A stretch of DNA of 64,000 nucleotides from Prorocentrum cordatum (lineage: Eukaryota; Sar; Dinophyceae; Prorocentrales; Prorocentraceae): contig CAUYUJ010017635.1 of the NCBI GenBank assembly GCA_963575745.1, forward strand, positions 70,001 through 134,000, in the 5' to 3' direction. Positions 43,011-54,056 of this stretch are shown here, in pieces (position 1 is the stretch's first letter; every line of letters starts with the position of its first letter). The notes under the pieces were generated by a model. That model did not search any database and had not been told where the DNA came from. It saw only the letters and a program-made list of their open reading frames with translations. The translations under genes and the position numbers were made by a program.

Positions 43011-44329
43011 GCTGTCCTAGGGGCTCCAACTTTTAGGTAGGGTCGCACTGGGGTAGTTTTTAATACTCAATCCCTGCATGTTTAATGCATGATCCGCACG
43101 CGGAGCATGTATAAAAAAACGGCACTGTGCCCCCAGCGTGCCGTGCGGAGACCGCGCGGCGTGCCCCAGCGCGCCGCGCCGTGCTTGGAGGCCCCCCGAG
43201 AGCCCGCGACACCCGCGCTGCCGGTGCAGTGCCGAGGCCGTGCCTGCGTGCCGTGCCTGCGCCCGCGTGCCCGGCCCCCCTCGGGCCATGATGGGAGGCC
43301 TGGAAGTGGGCACCAACACCAGAACAGGGGGCTGCCTCCACAGGGGGGAGGTGATCCTAGATTTCGGTGTTGGTGGTAATACTTCGGTCACCTCGGATGC
43401 CAGAATATTGCCACCGTCACCGAGATCGGGATCTTCTTCCCTCGGGGGAGGAACACCGCCGGTATTGGTGTTGGTGTCAACCTCTAGGCCTGCGACATGA
43501 GCATGAGGGGCACCGATAGGGGGGGATGCATCGACCTGGAATCGCGAGCATCGCCGATAGATTCGGGAGAGCCTTTCGAGATAGATCGGGCACCTTCCGG
43601 GCAGTGGGGCTATCGGCGGGCCCTTTCGGATCAATGGCGATTGGGGTCGATGCATGCCCCCCCTTTGCCTATCCCCCCTAGCGTTGCCCCTATGAGCAAA
43701 ATCAACGGCCAGAGGATCTGCTACAGTCGAAGAAGGAAGCTCCCAGGCGTGATCCAGGAATGCGGCCCTTGGCGCCCGTTCGAGGCGTTCGCTGACATGT
43801 TTCTGCAAGATGGGTCCCAAAGGGCTATGGATGCAAAGGGACCTTTGGGGTAGTGTACCCCCTACCTTGCCGTCGGTTTCGACTGTACTTTCTGCCTTTG
43901 GGGGCCCTCTCCAACCCTCGGGACGTGAGAGAACTCGGGGATCTTCTGACCCGGGTCAGTCCAGACCCGGGTCAGCAATGCAGGAAGCAAAAACTGCAAC
44001 GCAGGTCTTCGCAAACCCGGGTCAGCCAATATGCGCGGCCGCCTCGCGGCCACGAGCGGCTCGCTAACCTGGGTCAGCCAGAAGGGGGTCTTCGCAGGAT
44101 CCTGCAGGATCCGGTTCACTGGCTGACCCCCGTTTGCGTTGACCCCCGTTTCAAGGCTCCCGAAGCACGGCTCAGGATGAGGACCCGGTGCCGCGGAATG
44201 AGTCCAGACCGCTGGGGCCCACGTCGTGAGAAATCACGACGTCGGGGGGTCTGGGTTTCGAGCATGCAGGAGAGGAGTTAGCGTGCCGCACGGCGCCGTG
44301 CAGCGCCCGTGTGCCGTGCCGCGCTCGTC
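43011..44329. other. No recognisable gene
   Basis: Several open frames on both strands, none with a recognisable domain. Contains repeats of CCGGGTCAG (43950-44100) and inverted GGTATTGGTGTTGG / CCAACACC segments near 43310-43480. Confidence 0.4.
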
Positions 44330-44521
44330 GTAAGTCGGGCCTGTCCCCCATATGGGGGCTATTTTCGTTGAACATGAAAAATACCCCCCAGATAATTCAA
44401 AAATAATGCAAAGATGGTCTGGGAATTATTTTTTGAATATGTTTCAACTATTTTGGGGTATTTTTTTGTATATTTAATTGTCGTTGAAAATCCCCCTGTA
44501 TGGGGGACAGGTCCGACTTAA
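44330..44521 (+). mobile_element. MITE-A copy with exact 8-bp TSD, long form
   Basis: 192 bp from GTAAGTCGGGCCTGTCCCCC to GGGGGACAGGTCCGACTTAA. Flanked by CGCTCGTC at 44322-44329 and 44522-44529. About 30 bp longer inside than the other copies. Confidence 0.9.
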
Positions 44522-44698
44522 CGCTCGTCTCCGAGAATGCAAGGGATGACATTCTGTGCTGTGCCGAGCCCGCGTGCCGTACAGTGCCGTGCTGACCATG
44601 CATCGTCTTGCGCAGCCTTGTCGCTTGTAGGGCCTCTTGTGCCGATGCAGTCATGCTGCGGTTCTCTTCCTTCGAGATGAGACCTCTGCGCTCCAAGA

Positions 44699-44948
44699 CT
44701 TCGTGGGCCCCAGAAGCGGCAGGGCCGTTTTTTCACCGTTTCCAAAAACATGTCCCTTGAAATGGAAACGGCAAAAAAACGGCGACCGGAAACGACAAAA
44801 AAACGGCTCCAGGATTGGAACCAGAGCCGGAACCGGTCAAAAAACGGCGTCGGAACCGGCAACAAAACGGCGTCGGAACCGGCAAAACAAAAAACTACAA
44901 AACGGAACCGGTAAAAAAACGGCCCTGTCGTTTCCAGGGCCCACTAAG
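44699..44948 (+). mobile_element. MITE-E with AAAACGG-rich core and exact 8-bp TSD
   Basis: 250 bp. Inverted ends of about 38 bp run from CTTCGTGGGCCCCAG to GGCCGTTTTTT and are mirrored at the right end by CCTGTCGTTTCCAGGGCCCACTAAG. The core repeats GGAACCGG and AAAAAAACGGC. Flanked by CTCCAAGA at 44691-44698 and 44949-44956. Confidence 0.85.
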
Positions 44949-45430
44949 CTCCAAGAAGTCGTGTCGTACCGTGCCTATGTTTCCCAGATGCGAAACAATC
45001 ACCGTGCCGTGCCGTGCCGTGCCGTGCCATGCTTGGGCTCAAGGATGCAATAGAACATTGCCATGCGGTTCCGTGCCGACCATGTCTTGTATCACTCAAC
45101 GTTTGTGCTTTCAGGGTCTCCTACGACGGTGCGATCATGATGATTTCCCTTCCTTCGACGTGGCAAAATCACTGTTGGAGGTGGCCGAGGGGTTTGAACT
45201 GGCTAGGGCCCCAGAAAAAAAGGGATGCGGCCAAATCCGGTCAAAATCGGTCCCTGGACCGGGCCCGGACCCCTCCCGGGGCCCGTCTGCAGAAGCTGTT
45301 CACCCCGGAGCCGTTGTTGACGGCCCCCGGGCCCGAAGACGGCCCCCTATGGGGGCCGACAAGCACCTACACAATACCCTTCCGAATCCACCACCTCGAA
45401 CCTGCACCCCCCCTTCCTGCTCGCCAGAGC

Positions 45431-45592
45431 CAGTGCTCCTCCTCCTCCTCCTCCTCCTCCTCCTCCTCCTCCTCCTCCCCCGCCTCCTCCATCATCTCCT
45501 CCTTTATCATCTCCTCCTTTATCAGTTCCTCCTCCTCCTCCTCCTCCTCCTCCTCCTCCTCCTCCTCCTCCTCCTCCTCCTCCCCCTTCCTG
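45431..45592 (+). repeat. (TCC)n microsatellite with CTCCTTTATCAT units
   Basis: Pure (CCT)n on both sides of three ATCTCCTCCTTTATC units. Confidence 0.95.
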
Positions 45593-45697
45593 CTCGCCAG
45601 AGCCAGTGCTGGGCCCCCCCGGGCCCCCAGCCGACTCCGAGATCGGCCACGCGCAGGAGGTGACCCCGGGCACGGAGTGACCCCTGGTGCGCGGCTC

Positions 45698-45832
45698 CTC
45701 CTCCTCCTCCTCCTCCTCCTCCCCTCCGCCTCCTCCTCCTCCTCCCCTCCTCGTCCTCCTCCTCCTCCTCCTCCTCCTCCTCTTCCTCCTCCTCCTCCTC
45801 CTCTTCCTCCTCCTCCACGGGGGCCGCGGGGG
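45698..45832 (+). repeat. (TCC)n microsatellite
   Basis: TCC repeats with TCTTCC and CCCCTCC variants. Confidence 0.95.
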
Positions 45833-46486
45833 GACCCAACACGGGCGCGCAGGACGCTGCCATGACGTGCCGCGCTCGGCGAGATCGGGGGATCCCTGTG
45901 CGCCCGCACCGCAGGACCACTCCGGCGAAAAGCCACGCTGGCCCAAACATGCGACGTCCTGATTTGATCAAAACGCGGTCCCCCGAAGTCCCGACCCTTT
46001 CCCCGGGACCGGAACTTCATCCCGAGTCGTTCTTTGACGGTCCCGGGGCCCGGCTAGTGCCCCCCCGAGGCCGAAATGCCTAAGGAGGAGGAGGAGGAGG
46101 AGGAGGCGGAGGAGGAAGAGAGAGGAGAGAGAGAGGAGGAGGAAGGAAGAGAGGTGGAGGAGAGAGGAGAGTGTGAGAGAGAGGAGGAGGCGGAGGGCCC
46201 GCCGCAGGCCGATCATGGCAAAAAAATACCGCCCTCGTGTTTTTTCTCTCCCTGCGACGCGAGCATGCCTCACGTGCAGCCGAGGCGCCTGCGCCCTGCG
46301 CTCCGAGAGGCCCCCGCGCGCTCTCTCGCAGGGGCCGCCGGCCACCCCCCCACGCGCCGCCCCCCCCGCGGCGCGTGTGCACGCCGGCGCGGCGCACGTG
46401 TAGCCTGCTGTGGGCCTGCAGCTCGCGCTGCTCCTGCTGCCACTCCTGCCGTCCGGAGGCGGGGGGGCAGGGGCCAGGGGCGGTCG

Positions 46487-46680
46487 AGGAGGTCGATCCT
46501 CGGCCTCCGATCGAGTCGATCGAGCCGATCGAGGATGGATCCTCGATCCTCGAATCGATCGATCCTCGATCGAGCCGATCGAGGATGTCGATCCTCGATC
46601 CTCGAATTGATCGATCCTCCATCGATCGCAGCCTCGGTCCTCGAGCCCCGAGCCTAGCAGCCTCGAGCCGATCGAGCGTC
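46487..46680. repeat. GATCGA/TCCTCGA palindromic satellite
   Basis: Irregular repeats of ATCCTCGATCGAG with many self-complementary words, able to form multiple hairpins. Confidence 0.85.
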
Positions 46681-47068
46681 GAGCCTCGATCCCCAGCGTC
46701 GCGCGCCACGCCGTGGCCACGGGGGCGTCATGGGATCCGGGCGCCACGCGTTTGCTCCTCGCGCCGGGCATGTGTGGCGGTCTTCGGGCCCCGAGGGGCT
46801 CCCCAGGCTTTCCTCGAGGGCTGACAAGCAGCAGCAGGACCTCGACGTGCAGAATCCAGTCGAGGCTCCAGGCAGTCCAGAGAGGTCTACAGCTCTGGAA
46901 GGTGCTTTCTCCTGCAGCACCCTGGAAGGTCAGGGTCACCGATCGGTCCGGCTCGAGGATTGCTGCAGAGAGATGGGCCCAGGGCTCTGGTCTTGGTGTT
47001 CGGCGATGCGTGCTTTCCGCAAGACAGCGGCGGACAGGAGATAACCCCTGGGGCGGGTAGGGATAGCC

Positions 47069-47222
47069 TTAAGTCGGGCCTGTCCACCCCTACAGGCCCA
47101 TTTTGGACGGAGACCGAACAATTGTCACAGCATGTTAAAAAAAGGGTTGAACAAACAGTTCCCAGACTGTTTTCTGACTAGTTTTGAATTTTCCCCCTGT
47201 ATGGGGGACAATCCCGTCTTAC
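47069..47222 (+). mobile_element. MITE-A copy
   Basis: 154 bp from TTAAGTCGGGCCTGTCCACC to GGGGGACAATCCCGTCTTAC. Flanks GGATAGCC (47061-47068) and AGATAGCC (47223-47230), seven of eight matching. Confidence 0.88.
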
Positions 47223-47705
47223 AGATAGCCCTCGAAGAACGAGCAGACTACATACACATACGCTTTCGGAGTCCCGCGCGAACTTGGTCGGCCACGCGTC
47301 GTTCACCGTCATACCACAACATAGAGCTCGCGCGTTGTCAGACCGCAGGGCCACCATGTTATCCTGATGCCACTGCGTGAAGGCAATGGTCCTCCGTTCA
47401 CCGCTAGTGGACTGCAAAATCGTGGCAGTTGTACAGATCTGAAATGCAGTGCTGCGCTCTCGAAGGCGCTGCACATGCGGTGCAGCACCATAATACCCTG
47501 AGATCCGACGTCATGAAAGAGATGCAAATTCGTAATCAAAAACCCTCCAGAGACATGGGCCCCATATCTCTGCACTGTTCGGGCCGGGTCGATCCGCGCG
47601 GGCACCAGGCCCCGAAGCAGGGCAACATCGCCCGTTGTGGGCAAAGTGCGGCGCTAGGACCTCGGGGCGAGTTCGCTGCTCATGCGGTGTATCACCTGGC
47701 ACCGC
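47223..47705. other. No recognisable gene
   Basis: Both strands have open frames of about 100 codons without a visible domain. Confidence 0.4.
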
Positions 47706-47807
47706 AGGCCGAGGGGAGGAGGAGGAGGAGGAGGAGGAGGAGGAGGAGGAGGAGGAGGAGGAGGCGGAAGAGGAGGAGGAGGAGGAGGAGGAGGAAGAGG
47801 AGGAGGA
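47706..47807 (+). repeat. (GGA)n tract flanked by an 8-bp direct repeat
   Basis: AGGCCGAGGGG followed by GGA repeats with a GCGGAAG interruption. GGCACCGC stands on both sides (47698-47705 and 47808-47815), so the tract may have arrived as an insertion. Confidence 0.75.
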
Positions 47808-47815
47808 GGCACCGC

Positions 47816-48606
47816 CCTGGCGACACCTTCTGCCGTGCGAGCTGATCTGGAGTCTCGCTCCGCTGCTCGGGGCGGGGGCTGGGAGCAGTTCGGCACGCGG
47901 GCGCCCGGGGGCCGCGAGGTGGGCAGCGAGCAGCGCGCCGCGCCGACGCGCGGTGGGCCATGGGCCAGACGAGCGACACGCTGCTCCAGAAATCGGGACC
48001 GGAGCCAAAAGAAAAAGCGGCATAAACAAAACATAGTGGCATAAAACCATGAAGTGGCATACAACAAAAAGTGGCATAAAACAATAGGGGAACCAAAAGT
48101 GGCATAAACAAAAAACAACTCGGAGGTCCGCGCGGACTTCTCGGATCGGCGCTGGGCCCCCCCGGCGGCGCCTCCGGCGCCGCCCCAGGTGCGCTGCGCG
48201 CAAGCGAAGGGACCTCGGAATTCAGTGGCGGGGGAAATGCGCGGACCCATCTCGGGATCCGACTGCTCCCCAGAGGGGAACCGCTGGGCAGTGCAAGCCA
48301 GGAGGCAATCTGCGGACCACTGCTGCAGCAAGTTCGCTACCCCGATTTCGGATGCCACCCCCTAGGAGCCCGAGTCGATAAAATATCACTTGGGGGCATG
48401 GGGGTGAGGAGGGGGTGGCGGCCAGCGAACTCGATAAAGAGGTGGAGCATCGACGGGTGTTCCTCACGATGCACCTCAGTATAATGGCTATCCGTCATCC
48501 CCCGCTTTAGGCTGCGCGGCGGACGCCCGCATCGGCCAGACCCCACCCCCCCAAGGGGCAACGGTGCAGTGTCCGACCCGCAGCCTAAGGGTACATCCGA
48601 GATGAT
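47816..48606. other. No gene; hairpin-family piece
   Basis: Includes repeated GTGGCATAAAACA words (48020-48110) and a partial GGCGC hairpin element at about 48122-48200. Confidence 0.45.
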
Positions 48607-48778
48607 CCTCCTTCCCCTCCTCCTCCTCCTCCTCCTCCTCCGCCTCCTCCTCCGCCTCCGCCTCCGCCTCCTCTTCTCCTCCTCTTCTCCTCCTCTTCTC
48701 CTCCTCTTCTCCTCCTCTTCTCCTCCTCCTCCTCTTCTCCTCCTCCTCCTCCTCCTTCTTCTCCTCCTTCCTCCTCTG
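48607..48778 (+). repeat. (TCC)n / TCTTCTCC microsatellite
   Basis: TCC repeats, then five copies of CTCCTCTTCT. Confidence 0.95.
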
Positions 48779-48939
48779 ATGGGAGGCGTGATCCTTCAGG
48801 TCCTCCTTGCGGGCGATCTCCTCAAACAGCTCGCCCGCCTCCGCGGCCTCCACGCGCAGACGGAGGTCACCCTCGGCGGTGGCCAGGCGGCGCGCCTCGC
48901 GGGCGTCAGGTGATTAACAAAAACAGCAGATCATCTCTT

Positions 48940-49085
48940 CCTCCTCCACCTCCTCCTCCTCCTCCTCCTCGTCCTCCTCGTCCTCCTCGTCCTCCTTGTC
49001 CTCCTCGTCCTCCTCCTCGTCCTCCTTGTCCTCCTCGTCCTCCTCCGTCGCCTCCTCCTCCTCCTCCTCCACCTACTCCTCCTTC
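48940..49085 (+). repeat. (TCC)n / TCGTCC microsatellite
   Basis: TCC repeats with a regular TCGTCCTCC block. Confidence 0.95.
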
Positions 49086-50948
49086 TTCCTCCTCCTCTCG
49101 GGCATCGCTCGCCAGCGCGCTTGCGACCATTGTCCTGAGATTCCAAACGTTTTCGTAGACATTCGAAGGGTTCTGAGTTTTCGGACGTTTCCGTCAGCTC
49201 GCGGCGGCTTTCCAGACACAGGATGCTTCCCAACTGCTGCGCCACGCCGATGACGTTCCAAGGGTGCCCGAATCGTGCCGAACAGCCGCCGGAGAGCCGA
49301 GCTATGACCCGCAAACCCCAAAGGGTTAAACCAATCCTAAGATCCTGGCGTCGTATTTGTTCTGCAGTGGTCGAGCTTGTCTTGAAGCCTGGGCACCCTC
49401 ACGGATCGATCCAGCCCGAAATATGTAAAGGGAAGATGGGGTCCTGGGTTCCGGTCGAGTTGCTTTACGAAGTTGCATGTTTTCGCGATGTCGGATACCA
49501 GGGTACGTTGCCCATGCCTTCATATGTCGCCGACTTGCCTTCTTCTAGGGAGATGGTGCTATCTGCTAGAAGTCTCTCCCACCCTGTCAAGTCTGTTCCT
49601 CATGTGCCGTGTGGGAGGCCCTCAAAGTTTTTCTCGGAGAATCGAGAGGGTGAGAGACAGGGGAGGCCGCAACGCTTGCTGGGTGCGCGTGCGCAATGCG
49701 TGGAACAAGGCGGCAAGAATTGTTCCCTGCCATCCGCTGGTATGATTTTTCAATGCGCGGGCCAGACGCGCTCATTGGCACTATAGAGATGCCCAGACAT
49801 GTTCAGGGACTCTCGAAAACGCCCGAGAGAACACCTAAAGATGCCCGCGGACATTCCAGGACATCCAGGGACATCAATAGGTCCACGAGGAAACTCAAGA
49901 ATGCCTTTGTCGACGTTGCCTGCCCGCTTTCAAGAAACACGGAACACCTCCGCCTTCTCGGTGGCAGCATGATATCGCCTGTACTCACATCATGTGTACC
50001 GAGTGATTAAACACATCCACGCATGGTTGGGGTAACTCGCAAGATCCCATTTGCCTGCACCTCATTTACCTGGGCGAACACACATGGTACATATGCCTAC
50101 TAATTACTAGGACGACGAATACCACAACTGTACAATGCGTCCCAACGTTGTCCATAACTTCTACAGGGAGGGTACGGAGCGAAGAAGTCGAGCTATTGAA
50201 CACATCAAAGTGGAGGCTTTCCAAAGTATTCAGCTCCTGGGGGCCCTCGCAAGGCCCTCGGGCCGCCACGGCCACACAAAAACGATTCGGGATGAGTTAA
50301 TCCAATCCGGAGACGCAGTCGAAACTTCCGGGGAGCCCGTGCGGAACCCGGGGGGAGAAGCCGTGCACGTCAGGGGCGGAGTGGGAAAAAAACAGTGGCA
50401 CGGCACGCTGCCACGGGCACTCTGTCGGCGGCATTGCCTGGCAGGCCCGTGAGCTCCGTGCGGCTTTGCGGGAGCGGCGACGGCAACGACAGCGACGTGT
50501 CCGGCCACGGGGGCGGCGGGGGTGAGAGGGGGAAACTCTGAGATCCGACGTCACGAAACATGTAACATCGTAAACAGCCCAACCACAGCTCTGGGCTCCA
50601 AATTCTCACTTCGTTCTTCGAGACGGAACGTGCCGGAAATCGGGAGCGGCCAAGAGGGGGGTGTCCAAGAGGGGGGGGGGTGCACATCATGACCGGCGGC
50701 ATGTGCGCGGCCCAGCGGGGGGGCCAGGGACGTAATGAAATAAGAAGGGACGCCGTGAAATCTGGGGAAATATCATGGCCCCCGCCATGATATCCACCCC
50801 CCCCCCCTAGTCATCACCCCCCTTCTTTTCCGCCCCCGATTCGAGACGGAACGTGCCGAGAAGGCCCCTGGACCCGGAACGAAACAGAGCACCGCCCGCC
50901 GCACCAACAAGCGCGACGCAGAGCGCCAACATCTCGAAGGGACGACGA
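49086..50948. other. No recognisable gene
   Basis: Moderate-GC DNA with open frames up to 187 codons (49223-49786, plus) that show no domain. Short motif repeats around GGGACAT and CACCTAAAG at 49795-49875. Confidence 0.4.
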
Positions 50949-51070
50949 GCTGACACTGGGAGAGCCACGCCCGGAGGAGGCGGAGGAGGAGGAGGAGGCG
51001 GAGGAGGAGGCGGAGGCCGAGGAAGACGAGGAGGACGAGGAGGACGAGGAGGACGATGAGGAGGAGGAGG
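50949..51070 (+). repeat. Left direct repeat and (GGA)n flanking the LINE-2 fragment
   Basis: GCTGACACTGGGAGAGCCAC and then CCGGAGGAGG with GGA repeats. It recurs at 52754-52834 with two or three substitutions. Confidence 0.75.
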
Positions 51071-51101
51071 AGCGCCAGTAGCTTCAGCGAGTCGGTCGAG
51101 C

Positions 51102-51338
51102 TCAGCCTCGACGCCTTGGCCTGAGCCAGCTGTATGGCCTAGCCGCATTGGGCGGAGGGGGTAGAATAGAGTAATTGCTTGGCATTTTGGCCAATGCCGC
51201 TTTCAAAGCATCGAGCTGCTGCGGGAGAGTTAAAGGGCGTCCGTCTTGATGCGAAGCCATCTCCTTGGCAACGTGGTAGATATAGAAACTGAGAGCCGTT
51301 GCTAAAATAGCATTCTCCTGGGTGAGGTCAAATGCCAT
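51102..51338 (-). CDS. Small hypothetical protein, 78 codons
   Basis: Starts MAFDLTQENAILATALSFYI and ends SWLRPRRRG; a natural-looking composition, helical N-terminal half, no membrane segment of full length. It lies between the LINE-2 fragment and its left flank, so it could be part of the element's 3' region or a host remnant. I do not recognise it. Confidence 0.3.
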   Translation of the reverse strand: MAFDLTQENAILATALSFYIYHVAKEMASHQDGRPLTLPQQLDALKAALAKMPSNYSILPPPPNAARPYSWLRPRRRG

Positions 51339-51609
51339 GATATTGCGTAGGGGGACCAAGACCGAGGCGGAGAAGGGGACACGGCGAAACGACAGCACGA
51401 GGACGACAAACGAGGTGAGTGAGCCGGGGGCACTTTAAATAGTGTGCTATGCTATCGGGGTGCGAACATCAGAAAGCACAGCACCACAAAGTATCTGTAA
51501 CGTGCATTCGGCCCGTGGTGGTCCATCCCCCCGAAATCGTCTTGAGGTACGGCCAGCGAATGCTCGGAGGGGCCTGGCGCAGGATCTCCCGCACCAGGTC
51601 CCATCGAAC
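51339..51609. other. No recognisable gene
   Basis: Short open frames only. It probably belongs to the 3' region of LINE-2. Confidence 0.35.
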
Positions 51610-52735
51610 TCACATGTTTCGGGGGGCAGGACAATCGAACCAGGACCGCAGGCGCCGCCCAATTAGGAGCTCAAGCTTATCGGGATAGGCAAGACTCGCA
51701 AGGGTGCGCGCATAGAGGCCTTGCATCTTGGGCCGACGACCCTCCGGAGTGGCCTCGCGCACGGCGATTCGTGCACGGCGCTGGGCGAGGCGAAGCTGCA
51801 CAGAAGAGAGGGGGGGGTGCGACATCGGCATGGCGGAGCAAAGTTGCGCATAGTATTGGACAATCGCCTGGCGGCGCTGCCAGCACGGAGCACACCAGCT
51901 ACCCTGTACGAGGTCGACTGCTCCGAGGCCCCCGGCAGCACTCGAGGCCTCCGCGGCGTCCCTTAGACGGCGAAGGAGGGGGCCCCAGAGAGAGTCGAGC
52001 GTGAGTGAAGCGCAGCGCCAGGTACAAGCGAGGGCAGTGGACAGGAGCGAAGAAGGGACAGGGGAAGGGGACCAGGTGCCAAGAGAGAGGAACAGAGAGA
52101 GAGAGAGAGAGAGAGCGAAGGAGTTGGGAGGAAGGCGCAACGATTTGTGCAGGCCCCAACAGCTCTTTCTTCCGCATGGTGTCGCTAATGGGGTGCAACT
52201 GCGCCACATGAGACGTGCAGGACAGAACCGACGAGTTGTATAATCTGGCAGAGACGTCGGCGGAAGAGGCAAGAGCACCGAGCTCAATGCATCTGCTGCG
52301 CCACTTCACGAACGGGACAGCCCATTCATTATCGAGGGTCGCACCTGGTCCCTGTAGGGTTCCCAGATATTTAGCTTTAGGTGCGACCAGAAATTGAGAC
52401 CAGCTGGGAGCACACAAAGAGAGCTCAGCCTGGACAACGGATTTGACCTCATCTGTAAGGTCAGCCCACAGTGGAACGATGACGCACTTGACGGCCTGCA
52501 GAGATAATGCCGCAACCTGCCGCAGCCGGAGAAAATGGGGCTCAAGGACTCGAACCGTCTGCAAGGCACGGAGGACCGTGCCAATGTCATCCGCGCAGGC
52601 TCCGAGAGAACCAAGCTGGTGAGTGGGAAGCTCCCGAGAGAGGAGGCGAAGGAAGGGGTCGAGTCCAAGCGCCCACAACGTGCCAATGAGAGGGCATCCC
52701 TGGGCAACGCCCGAGAAGATTGGGATCTCACTCAC
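51610..52735 (-). pseudogene. LINE-2 reverse transcriptase fragment
   Basis: From 52735 the frame reads IFSGVAQGCPLIGTLWALGL and then LGACADDIGTVLRALQTVR, the polymerase motifs with the catalytic ADD of non-LTR reverse transcriptases, followed by a thumb-like region (SFSVQ-free but with KAKYLGTLQGPGATLDNEW and WRSRCIELGALASSADV). Near 52100 the frame shifts to one ending QGLYARTLASLAYPDKLELL and WFDCPAPRNM at 51610. The N-terminal endonuclease and the first polymerase motifs are missing, cut by the (GGA)n tract at 52779. A different element from LINE-1, which has HVDD. Confidence 0.75.
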
Positions 52736-52753
52736 GCGTTTGCCTCCTACTTT

Positions 52754-52834
52754 GCCGATACTGGCAGAGCCACGCCCGGAGGAGGCGGAGGAGGAGGAGG
52801 AGGAGGAGGAGGAGGAGGAGGAGGAGGAGGAGGA
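52754..52834 (+). repeat. Right direct repeat and (GGA)n flanking the LINE-2 fragment
   Basis: GCCGATACTGGCAGAGCCAC and CCGGAGGAGG plus GGA repeats; partner of 50949-51070. Confidence 0.75.
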
Positions 52835-53215
52835 AGGCCCCCCGCCTGCCGGGCGGGAGAGGACGAGCGCCAGCCGCGGCAGGGGCCCCCAGAAGCAGCA
52901 GCGGCCCCGTGCGCCCAGAGGTGGGCGCCGTGGCCGTGGAGCGGGCGAGCCTGGGCAGGAGTGCGGGGCGCGCGCGGCTCGACACAGCGAAGGACATCAC
53001 GATCTTCAGCACGGTGGGTTTCGAAGTCTTGGCGCGGCTGCGAGCGTGTGCGTCAGCGTGCGCGGGCCACGGAACCCTACCCGGCCATCCCGCCTTGCCC
53101 GGCGTGGGGCCTGCCCTGCCGTTCGGCGGCCAACTCACTTGTAACGAAGAGCGCCCCCTGGGCTGCCCCCCGGATCCCCCTTTCCCCCGAGAAAATATCT
53201 GAACCACTGCCTGAG
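52835..53215. other. No recognisable gene
   Basis: GC-rich, with overlapping open frames in the Arg/Ala/Pro-rich style typical of random GC-rich DNA. Confidence 0.4.
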
Positions 53216-53296
53216 AGCCCTCCTCCTCATCCTCCTCCTCCTCATCCTCCTCCTCCCCCTCCTCCTCCTCCTCATCATCATCATCACCATCATCAA
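53216..53296 (+). repeat. (TCC)n / (ATC)n microsatellite
   Basis: TCCTCCTCATCC units passing into CATCATCATCACC. Confidence 0.93.
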
Positions 53297-53659
53297 GGTG
53301 TTTGAAAGGTTTTGGCGCTCTCGCCTTTTCGGGCCGTCGACGCGGCCCAGGAGGCCTTTAAACATGGCTCCCAGGGGGGCCCCCAGATCGCTGCGAGACG
53401 GCCCCTACGAGGCCCCCTGGCAGCCAGGCTGCATATGCACGTGTCGCGCCTCTCTCCATCTCTGCTTCAGTCTCTCCACCCCTCCTTTTGAATGGGAGGG
53501 CAGAAAGCCGACACCGGCACCAAGAAAGTAATTTTGTAATTAAATTTGGAATTGCGGTTTGAGCCAGCGCGGGTCCGTCGTGGTCTCCGGAATCGCACGG
53601 GGTGGCGGTGGGAGGGGAGGGGAGGGAGATATCGCGCAGCGCGTAAGCATCACCTGGTG

Positions 53660-53910
53660 GCGCAAATAAAAACAGAACAATCAAAACATAAAAAATAAAA
53701 TAATAAATAAAAAATAAAAACAAAAAAAAAAAAAATAAATAAAAAATGAAAAAAAAAATATAAAAAAAAAAAAAAAAAAAAAAATAAAAAAAAAAATAAA
53801 AAAAAAAAAAAAAAACATAATAAAGAAGAAAAAATAAAGAGAAAAAAAAAATAAAAACAACAAAAAAACAACAAAAAAATAAAAAACAAAAAAAAAAAAC
53901 GGCGGCATAA
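53660..53910. repeat. A-rich island
   Basis: About 250 bp of poly-A with scattered T and G (AAATAAA, AAAACA). The Phe-rich frames on the minus strand are artefacts. It could be remains of a poly-A tail or an expanded simple repeat. Confidence 0.95.
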
Positions 53911-54056
53911 ACATCACCTGGTGGCGCTCCGCTAGTTTTTTTATATTAAGATTTTGCGCCTAGCCTTGCAACCCGACAACCCTGACCGCCCTGCCGGGCG
54001 CCGGCGCCGCGCTTAGTGTTCCGCCACTCCCGCCACGTCCAGCTAGTCGCCGCACC

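Larger units (their letters stand above)
44957..47068. other. No recognisable gene; microsatellites and palindromic satellite
   Basis: Holds the TCC arrays at 45431 and 45698, GA-rich sequence at 46083-46200 and the GATCGA array at 46487. Two stretches near 45985-46070 resemble pieces of 4245-4330 (FAMILY word GAGTCGTTC-TTGACG). No gene seen. Confidence 0.45.

Noticed and set aside
45022-45043. Third spliced-leader relic ending in GGGCTCAAG
   Set aside because: The similarity needs gaps and arises next to a GTGCC repeat, and no coding frame follows.
47309-47644. Minus-strand frame of 111 codons beside a MITE
   Set aside because: Composition is plausible, but I could find no motif, start context or continuation in the neighbouring sequence.
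52524-52552. Leader-like stretch CGCAGCCGG ... GGGGCTCAAG
   Set aside because: Needs a six-base insertion to match and lies antisense inside a LINE reverse-transcriptase frame.
53650-53917. Phe-rich minus-strand frames that resemble membrane proteins
   Set aside because: They translate the A-rich island and have no other sequence content.
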